Assembly (NCBI GenBank): GCA_023055425.1
Contig: JALGPY010000005.1
Span: forward strand, 86,655,495-86,719,494
From: Linanthus parryae
Taxonomy: Eukaryota > Streptophyta > Magnoliopsida > Ericales > Polemoniaceae
DNA length: 64,000 bases
Reading direction: 5' to 3'
Position 1 is the stretch's first letter. Every line of letters starts with the position of its first letter. The position numbers and the translations under genes were made by a program. A model generated the notes under the pieces. The model saw only the letters and a program-made list of their open reading frames with translations, was not told where the DNA came from and made no database searches. Below, one piece after another: positions 56,498-64,000 of the stretch.

Positions 56498-56515
56498 TCC
56501 CCGGCAACGGCGCCA
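56498..56515 (-). other. primer binding site of Athila-C, tRNA-Asp
   Basis: On the minus strand TGGCGCCGTTGCCGGGGA is a perfect match to the complement of the plant tRNA-Asp 3' end, six bases after the LTR. Confidence 0.92.
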
Positions 56516-56521
56516 AAAACT

Positions 56522-58092
56522 TGAGGCGAATTCTTAACGCGCTTAGACGCAAGTATACGGTCAAGTAGTATTAGGAGTATTTTAAGACTCCGAGTATAGA
56601 ACCCTAGTGAGTTTTATTAGCTAACTAGAGATTAATTCAATGATATCCAAGTAACCGATAAAAAATGTTTGTCGTTGAGAGTTCGTCGCCCACAAACAAG
56701 CGACTTAAAACTAAATGCAGTTAAGCTAATTGTTTTTGTATGAATTTCACTTTAAACGAGAATAACTGTGATAGAATACGATTAAGAAGGAGAAATAGGT
56801 AATTGATGGTCCCTAGGGTTGCTAACAATTTCCGGATTATGCTTCAAACACTCTATGCATGTTTTGGTTACACCTGGTAACACTCATCATGATATTCTCT
56901 CGATCTCACATGAATTTGTTTAATCGGTTGTCTTCGGGTCCTTTCGGTCCACCGTCGTCTATCGTTACGCTCTAGTTGGTTCGCTAGGCTCGCTCACCAG
57001 GTCCCGTCGGCCGACCGATTTCACTAAGTCGTACCGATACCAACCAAAACTACCCTTACACGGTTAATCAAGTTTCTATCTCCTCTCGGTCTCAAGAAAC
57101 TACAAGATTACCTACGATATTCTTCAAAACGTCTCAAAAAGTTCACTCTCGTGCAACAATCTCAACAACTAGTATCCTACGGGTGATCAAGACAAGAACA
57201 CTAAGAATGAAGTACAAGAATACATAAGATAACTAAAACATTCATAGATTTAAGTTCAAAACATGAATCAAGTCTTCAACCCGGAAAATAGTTCACAAAC
57301 CCTAGTTATGCATCAATCACCTAGCTTAGAGAGTTTAGCTAGACATGATATTGTCCAACAAACTCAAAGTATCAAAAGTCATAGGGAATAGATGAAGAAA
57401 AAGTAATCAAACTCTAAGAATCTTCAAGATTGATGATCTTCTTCGCTTCAAACTCCGTCTCCAACTCCTCTAGCTCTCCAAGACTCCAAAGTATGCGTGA
57501 TAGTCCTTCCTAGCACGGCCTCCTATGTTGGAATAGGTCTTCATTGTCCAATCTTTCAAAAAATTGCGAAACATCCCCAAAATGTGCGTTATGGCCTTCT
57601 GTTCGCACGAACAATCGACTGTTCGCACGAACACACCTTTGTTCTCTATTCGTGCGAACATATTTTTTGTTCGTACTTTTTAGCAGTCACTTTTTCATCC
57701 TTTTTGGCCATCAAAAATTCGTCTAAGTGTTTTTGCTCGTGCGAACAAGGGTGGTGTTCGCACGAACACTCCTGGGGTCATCAATTCTCAGCTCTTTTTC
57801 TTGATTCTTCCTCTCTCGTCTTCATTCCCGAGCATATCCTTGAGCCATACTCTTGTTCCGAAGTTCGTTCCCGCTCCAAAATATTCGCTCCGAGCTCCCG
57901 GTTCCTGAAATCCACAACACGAGCAAATATCGGAAGATCACATGCGACAAATAATGTATAAATTATACGAAAAACGCCCGGATTACGACATAAAGCCCAA
58001 AAACTCAAGTATGCTCAAAATGACTAGGATTTGGTCAATTTCTCACACAAATGCATCGAAACGCACGCAAAACAGTGGTGAATTCTAAAGGT
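56522..58092 (-). repeat. 5' LTR of Athila-C, terminus missing
   Basis: It aligns with the 3' LTR from TTCGCCTCA (56522) to GTGAATTCTAAAG (58092), then stops about 27 bases short of the TGATAACTCC start. It carries one more TGTTCGCACGAACA palindrome than the 3' LTR (57600-57613 and 57620-57633). Confidence 0.9.
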
Positions 58093-58920
58093 GGAAAAGG
58101 ACGCCCGCGCCGAGGCAGAGGTAGGGAAGAAGGAGGAGGCAGACGCAAAGGTGGACAAGGACGCCGGCGCCGCCGTTAGAGGAGAACAGCAACGAAGACG
58201 ACGCCGCCGCCACCAAGGTCGCCGCTTCGCAGCGGCCTCTCTGGCCATCAAAGCCTCTTCTTCAGGGCGCCACAACCCCAACTCCACCACCACCACAGAT
58301 CTGCACCACCCACCTCCACTACCACATCTACCTCCAACTCCTCCAAAACCCAGAAATTGCCTCCCAATTTCTCTGTTTCTCCATTCAAAAACTCATGTGC
58401 TTGGTTCAATTTTGAGTTTCTCCTACTCTTTCAATTTCTGGACATGCTTGGATCTGGATTTGAGGGTTTTGTTGTTGAAAATTCTGAATTTTTCCATAAG
58501 AGTTTGTGAATTAATTGGGTCGAATCGATTATGATGTCTAATAAAATTCAAAATCAAAATTGTGGGGTCTTGACTGATGTCTATTTATATTTTTTTGCTT
58601 ATGTTGTTTGAGAGAGTGTGAATATGCAGGAAAAGAAGATGAAGACGAATACGGAGATGGAGAGAAGAAGGGAGAAGATGAACAGTTGAGAGAAAGAATG
58701 ACATGGCAGAATTAGAGGAAGAGAGTGAGGGAAAAGTAGTTAGATTAGTCTATATATGGGAGGGCATATAGGTCTCTTTGATCTAGTTAACCGAAGAATT
58801 CCCCCCTTAGAACACAAATACCAAACCACAAGGGTTTTATTGCAACATTTGGTACTACAAGGACGTTTTTCGCAAAAACCTTTAACCCCATAGGGGTAAA
58901 AAGCAATTAACCCTATTTTA
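58093..58920. other. unassigned repeat-like DNA with a possible transposon terminus
   Basis: The GC-rich first 200 bases hold a GTG-started open frame (58091-58534) of Arg/Ala/Pro low complexity; I do not call it a gene. Near 58840-58916 the minus strand reads GGGTTAATTGCTTTTTACCC, like the terminal repeat of some plant Mutator-like elements. No partner terminus is found. Confidence 0.35.
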
Positions 58921-59923
58921 TATTTGTTTGTTTTATTTATATGTGGAAAATGACAAAAATACCCATGATCCAGTTAATTTTTTCTAACACCGTTGGTAAT
59001 TTAGGGTTAAGTGTCACTGTATACCAAAGTGCGGGGAGTTGTAGTGAGAAACAAAAAAAGTGGAGGGTTTAGTGTCACAAAATGTGAAGTATATTATAAG
59101 TAGGTTTAGTATCAATTATCTATTTTTTTTTTGTTGACAAGGGGTGAGTTTGGTATGACTTATTTCCAGCTTTTAATCCACTTTGAACTTTTAATGTGTT
59201 TTGATTTTTTTTTTCAAATGTTTTGGTATGACTTTTTTTGCGCCACCTTTAAAATTTTGGCTTTTTGCTTTATAGTGTAAAACTGACTGAAAAAAGTTGG
59301 GTTTCATAAATTTTGTTTTTGGACTTTTTTCTTCTTAAACAACAAAAATGACCAATTTATTCAAATTTTTTTCTTTTAACATACTACGACGTCTAATTTG
59401 ACCTACATTAGTTTTATTAATAAATAAAAAAATATGATATTGTAATTTTCGCTAACATATAAAAATGTTGCATAACTAACTTCTTCACAACATAACTGTT
59501 TTCACCCAACCTACACATTTTTTTCATCAAACCATAATTTTTTTTTAAACAACTAAAAAGGCCGACTTCAAAGTTCAAAAAGTCATACCAAACCCACCAA
59601 AGGATTAAAGATTCTTCCACCTAGTTTTTGAGAAACAAGAGGAGATATAAATTCCCCTCTTGAGCCAAGAAAGCCTGTTTATAGGGTAATTTAGAGTTTA
59701 CACCTCTGAATTTATGTAAATAGGCAATATATATCCCTATTTTTCATCAATTGACAATGTACCTCTAATTTGGACGGATACTCATGTATATGGATGGCTA
59801 AAGCAAAAATATTAAATTACTCTCATATATTTAGTGATTATTATAACTTCGACAGTACATGAGTACTTAAAGACCAAACTATCCTTATAATTGTTTTTTT
59901 TTGCTTGAATTGAAGACGGGTAG
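58921..59923. repeat. ~1-kb direct duplication, copy 1
   Basis: It aligns in order with 61432-62436: the TGTTTGTTTTATT start, GTGTCACTGTATACCAAAG, CACCTAGTTTTTGAG and the TGAAGACGGGTAG end. Both copies carry small insertions and deletions. No gene inside. Confidence 0.85.
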
Positions 59924-61120
59924 AATGAATTCTGCACAACTGTTGAGGTCGCACGAGTTAATGTTTCTTGGAAATAATTTGTGATGCATTTTTTTTCTTT
60001 GCAATATTGAAGACATGTTATTGTTTCGTTTTATAAGTTCGGAGATCCATTAGAGTCACGCGATTTGACGAAGTAGTAATGCGAGGGCAGGACTGTTGCA
60101 TTGATGACATAAAGTAGTAGAAATGCAGGAAGAACAATTTAATTGTCAGTGTTCCTTGGTACTTGAGAGAAACAAGAAGGAAGCATGTGTCTTAAAGATT
60201 GGTTGAAAGACCCGTGAAACATTCGCCCCAATTAAATACTTGAGTCTTATACACCATGCTTCCACAGAGTATACAAGTGAATTTCAAAACGAGAATATAT
60301 ACTTGATCGTTAAGTAGCTTGTCGAGAAGATTTTGGTAATGGTGATTATGACGCTACTTCACATAAGTTTGTGCAATGAATGTGACTGAGTCACCTAAAA
60401 CCTGAATGGAACGGTAACACGAAGTAAGATAAGAGAATATATTGTTTTTGCTAACTCGTCATACATACTAAATGTCATGATGTATGTAAAAGACAACTCA
60501 ACTAGGAGACTGGTAATCTATTAGAGTAATGATAATCTCTTGTAAAACCCACGAGCTGATTAAAAGTAACAGTGCATGCATATTACTCTTGTTTAAACAT
60601 ATATCACTGTAATATAGATTATTCTTAAACAATTGGAAAACGTGAATGAGTTGAATCACGATCAAATGCTTACTTTCTTTCGGTAATTCATAGTGTTCCA
60701 TTTTGACTAAGGCACAAAGACATGGTACATCCCTTTGATTATATTTGCGTAATTTTAATCTATATAATGAAAGATTAATTAAAATTTACCATAGATACAA
60801 TTCACTAGAACGGTATGAGGATAAACGAGCTTTCTTTATTGTGAGTTCATTTTGTTGTTTGAGTCGTGCTATATGAACATTTCATTTGGGATCAAAATAA
60901 ACATGCTTTTCTAATGGTATAAAATTCAAATCTACCAAAGAAATGACAATAGTTAAAGGAAAGATTCACATCTAACGAAAACTACAAAGAAAACAAATTT
61001 AGTTCTAGCAATTTCTAAATTCTGAATCCGCGTCTTTATAATTTTCTTTTTTATTATGTTCATTAAAGGCATTAATCTTTTAATAGGCATACCACGTGCA
61101 ACGCACATGCTCAAAACTAA
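59924..61120. other. AT-rich spacer without recognised features
   Basis: Only short open frames occur. Nothing recognisable as gene, RNA gene or repeat boundary is seen. Confidence 0.5.
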
Positions 61121-61290
61121 TATGTGAAAAATGACACAAATGCATATTATTTCGATAATTCGTTCTAACACCGTTAGTAATTTAGAGTTAAGTGTCACTG
61201 TATACCAAAGTGCGAGATTGTAGTGAGAAATCAAAAATTGTGGAAGATTTGGTGTCACAAAAAGATATTATATGTAGATGTAGTATCAAT
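61121..61290. repeat. partial third copy of the duplicated unit
   Basis: It matches roughly the first 180 bases of the 58921 and 61432 copies (TATGTGAAAAATGAC, GTGTCACTGTATACCAAAG), then diverges. Confidence 0.75.
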
Positions 61291-61431
61291 AACCCTACCG
61301 ACCTACCATTATTGTCTATTTGTTCGACAAAATTTAAGATTCTTACACTTCTTTGTTTACCGTAAATCTTCTTCTCTTCTTATTTATTTTGCTTCTTCAT
61401 CTCCAGTAGGTTCTTCTTTCTTATTCTTTTA

Positions 61432-62436
61432 TACTTGTTTGTTTTATTAGATGTGAAAAAATGACAAAAATGCCCATGATCCAGTTAATTCTTTCTAACA
61501 CCGGTGATAATTTATGGTTAAGTGTCACTGTATACCAAAGTGCGGGGAGTTGTAGTGAGAAATCAAAAAAGTGGGGGGGGGGGGGGGAGATTTGGTGTCA
61601 CAAAATGTGAAGTATATTATAGGTGGGTTTAGTATTAATTGTCTACTTTTTTGACAAGGGTGAGTTTGATATGACTTAGTTCCAGCTTTTAATTCACTTT
61701 GAACTTTTAATTTGTTTTGATTTTGTTTCAAAGTTTTAGTATGGTTTTTCTTAGCCAACTTTTGAATTTTGGCTTTTGAATTTATAGTGTAAAACTGAAT
61801 TCTCTAAAAAATTGGGTTTCATGAGTTTTTTTGGATTTTTTTCTTCCTAAACAACAAAAATGACCAATTTATTCACACTTTTTTTCTTTCAACATACTAC
61901 TACTACAACATCTAATTTGACCTATCATAGTTTTATTAGTAAATATAAAAAACATAAAATAATAATTTTTCGTTAACAAATAAAAGTGTTGCATAACTAA
62001 CTTACAACATGAATGCAAAAAAAAAAAAAAAACCTTGCGACATAAATATTTTCACCAAACCCACACATTTTTTTTATCAAACTTCTTGGTCACGAGTTTT
62101 TTTCAAAACAATTAAAAAGTCTGACCACCTAGTTTTTGAGAAACAAGAGGAGATATAAATTCCCCCTCTTCAGCCTGGCTGAAAGCCGGTGTACAGGGTA
62201 ATTTACAGTTTACACTCCTAAATTTATGTAAACAAATAATGTTGCCCCTATTATTCATCAATTGACAGAATTTACCCCTAACTTGGACAGATACTAACGG
62301 ATATGGACGGCTAAGGCAAAAATATTAAATTACCCTCATATATTTACTGATTTTTATGACTTCGACAATACAGGAGTAAGTTAAAGACCAAAATAACCTT
62401 ATAATTGGTTTCTGTGCTTGGGTTGAAGACGGGTAG
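61432..62436. repeat. ~1-kb direct duplication, copy 2, abutting the RDM4 gene
   Basis: Direct repeat of 58921-59923, ending at TGAAGACGGGTAG. A run of 15 G (61573-61587) replaces GGAGGG in copy 1. Because it ends where the RDM4 leader begins, it should contain or overlap that promoter. Confidence 0.8.
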
Positions 62437-62606
62437 GTGGCGCATTGGTGACAGAGAACAACTCTCCTTCGAACAGTCGCAGAGAGAGAGGTGAAAAAGC
62501 TAGGGCTCGATGGCACCGGCGAAGAACACCGGAGTTTGAGCGCTACCTTTTCCGGCCCTCGACGCTCTAACCTGCTCGCTAGTCGGACTAGCACCGCACG
62601 AGTTAG
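62437..62606 (+). other. probable 5'UTR exon of the RDM4-like gene, with uORF
   Basis: A GC-richer leader ends at the donor GAGTTAG/GTAAGT (62607). An upstream ORF of nine codons (MAPAKNTGV, 62510-62539) sits inside. The transcription start is not known. Confidence 0.55.
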
Positions 62607-62972
62607 GTAAGTCGGAGATTATTCAATCAAACCCTCTCTATCTTCGTCGAACTCTCTATGATTTCTTTATGAATTGCATTTGCGCTGTCTTGGTAATTCA
62701 AATGACTACTCTCTCGGAGGCAAAAGCCGATTTCTGTTGTCATTTCACATCTACAAAGCCAGGGTTTTGGTGAATTGCAAAATTGAGATTTCAAGTTTCA
62801 AACAACTTTACTGACTTATGCGAGTTTTGCTGATTCATTTTCTTGCAATGACTTGCAATGCTGTTTTATCTATTAGTTGTGCCCTTAACACTCGTGGCTC
62901 AGCCACCGTCCCCAATAATTGATATTGAACGATGGTTTAACCCTATTCAATTTCCTTTGGCTTGTAGTCGCA

Positions 62973-63969
62973 ATGGACGATATCACTGGAACCTCTTCAG
63001 TTCCTTCCCAGGATAGCAAACCAGTGATTGTAAGGGTTAAACGCAAAGCTTGCCAGTCCGCTGTCGAAGCTTTCTGTGAGTCATTATTGATATTGTTTTC
63101 TGGGTTTGGTTTATTCTAACATTTCTCAATATGGTTAGGGCTATTTCATTATGGTATGGCAATCTGATTATGTTTCTTAATTCACTATGTTTCTTCATAG
63201 GGCTTGAAATTAAAGAGAGGCCGCTGAAGCGAGCGTTACTCAATTTTGAGAAACTTTCAGTATCCGAGTCTTCTGGAAAATGTACATTTATCATCTCTCT
63301 GCCGTTCTCATCCTTTATGGATACACTTTCATATATCTTAGTATTCGTTCTTATAAATGTTGTGTCGGATAGCTTACAGTAATAAAAATATTGAAGGGAA
63401 GGTATATTGCTGATAAGTTTGTCTAGAGTCTCTAGATAGCCTTATTGGCAGGTCGTAGCCATGCCAACAAATAATTGACTATCTTGTAGTGCTGTCTACT
63501 GATTAGAGATAATGGATTTGGCTTATTGCATAGTGCTTTGTGATATATCAATTACTTATTTAGTGTAAAGGGAGCACTCTGCAGATTGTTATGCTACCTA
63601 GCAATAGGCTGATATCTACAGTATTTTGGTAATTCAGCAGATGAGATTTTGAATTCTAAAAAGGTTCTTGTGCAACATGTGGAGACTTTGAACACTGCAG
63701 AAGTTACTGCTCATATCTTGCATTCATTCGTGGTAAGACTATTGGTATATGAGATTCTTGTTCTCATTCTCTCGCTCATATATGTTTCTAAGCATGTTTC
63801 TAGATTCAATTTTTTCTAAGTGGCTGCAATTTTTCTTTTGTCCCATCCTTCTGGAACGGAGTTGCGTAGATCATAACTTTGGTGTTTTCTTTAGCAGTCT
63901 GAAGCTATTGATGGATACGGAAGTAAATCAAAAAGTGAGGGAACAAGACGCAGTTTTAAAGTAGAGAGT
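62973..63969 (+). CDS. RDM4: RDM4/DMS4-like protein, 5' part, Iwr1 family
   Basis: Coding exons 62973-63075, 63201-63281, 63638-63732 and 63895-63969 join in one frame, and the gene runs past the window. The N-terminal SKPVIVRVKRKACQS, then AFWLEIKERPLKR spanning the first coding intron, then LLNFEKLSVSESS match RDM4/DMS4 of plants. The next exon gives VLVQHVETLNTAEV, also like the family. RDM4 is the plant relative of yeast Iwr1, which helps RNA polymerase II enter the nucleus. In Arabidopsis it contacts several RNA polymerases and is needed for RNA-directed DNA methylation and normal development. The Iwr1 core itself lies beyond the window. Exon 5 has a TAGCAG double acceptor, so 63895 or 63898 are both possible starts. 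No stop or frameshift is seen. Confidence 0.85.
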
Positions 63970-64000
63970 GTAAGACTTCTCCCTTTTCTTCTCTCTCAGC

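Larger units (their letters stand above)
43340..58092 (-). mobile_element. Athila-C: near-complete Ty3/Gypsy Athila element
   Basis: Minus-strand order: 5' LTR 56522-58092, tRNA-Asp primer site, gag-protease, RT-RNase H-integrase, conserved non-coding box, extra ORF, long non-coding 3' region, polypurine tract, 3' LTR 43340-46107. By eye the LTRs differ at about 20 of the first 320 aligned bases. The 5' LTR lacks about 27 terminal bases, and no target duplication is seen, so the right edge is rearranged. Confidence 0.9.

Noticed and set aside
58091..58534. 147-codon open frame right of Athila-C as a host gene
   Set aside because: It starts at GTG, is Arg/Ala/Pro/Ser low complexity, has no splice or domain support and joins a broken LTR edge.

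Overview
This window is plant nuclear DNA, most likely from a eudicot with a retrotransposon-rich genome. Every mobile lineage seen is plant-type: Ty3/Gypsy Athila and a Tat-like element, Ty1/Copia SIRE/Maximus and Ale, L1-type LINEs and a CACTA end. The only recognisable host gene is the 5' part of an RDM4/DMS4 (Iwr1-type) gene at the right edge. About 58 of the 64 kb is nested, decayed mobile DNA.

Layout. 1-5933: 3' part of a Tat-like element. It carries an antisense, five-exon plant-mobile-domain (PMD) gene that still splices into one open frame of about 1,262 codons, then a polypurine tract and an LTR. This element seems to sit inside the 5' LTR of an Athila element (5934-~10550) that keeps a tRNA-Asp primer site and gag-protease but has no reverse transcriptase or integrase. 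10551-19302: unassigned gene-like DNA with short phase-compatible exons, broken by an Ale copia element (~11346-16110) and a LINE 3' tail (17146-17380). 19303-33286: a SIRE copia element on the minus strand (SIRE-A) whose env-like gene is split by a 3.8-kb solo LTR with a perfect 5-bp target duplication. 33287-35704: more gene-like DNA ending in a CACTA terminus three bases before the gag start codon of a second Athila copy (35708-~36840). 36840-41852: 5'-truncated SIRE-B. 41853-43339: LINE fragment. 43340-58092: near-complete Athila-C on the minus strand with both LTRs, a 1.2-kb solo LTR inside its 3' LTR, and a dead pol. 58093-62436: degenerate repeats, including a ~1-kb direct duplication. 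62437-64000: RDM4-like gene.

How the parts relate. Nearly all element genes are broken by stops, frameshifts, deletions or lost catalytic residues. The exceptions are the antisense PMD gene and the RDM4 gene, which both read open across several splice junctions. In three elements (Tat-like, SIRE, Athila-C) the segment between pol and the 3' LTR carries an extra gene.

The most unusual signal fits no standard feature type. Several families each carry their own short recurring word, in LTRs and internal DNA alike: TTCAAGGCCTTGAA and CAAAGCTTTG in the SIREs, TGTTCGTGCGAACA in Athila-C, GGGAAAGGTTTTCCC in the solo LTR, and TCGCAG in the Tat-like element, where it also forms splice acceptors. In Athila-C the two LTRs differ by exactly one palindrome unit.
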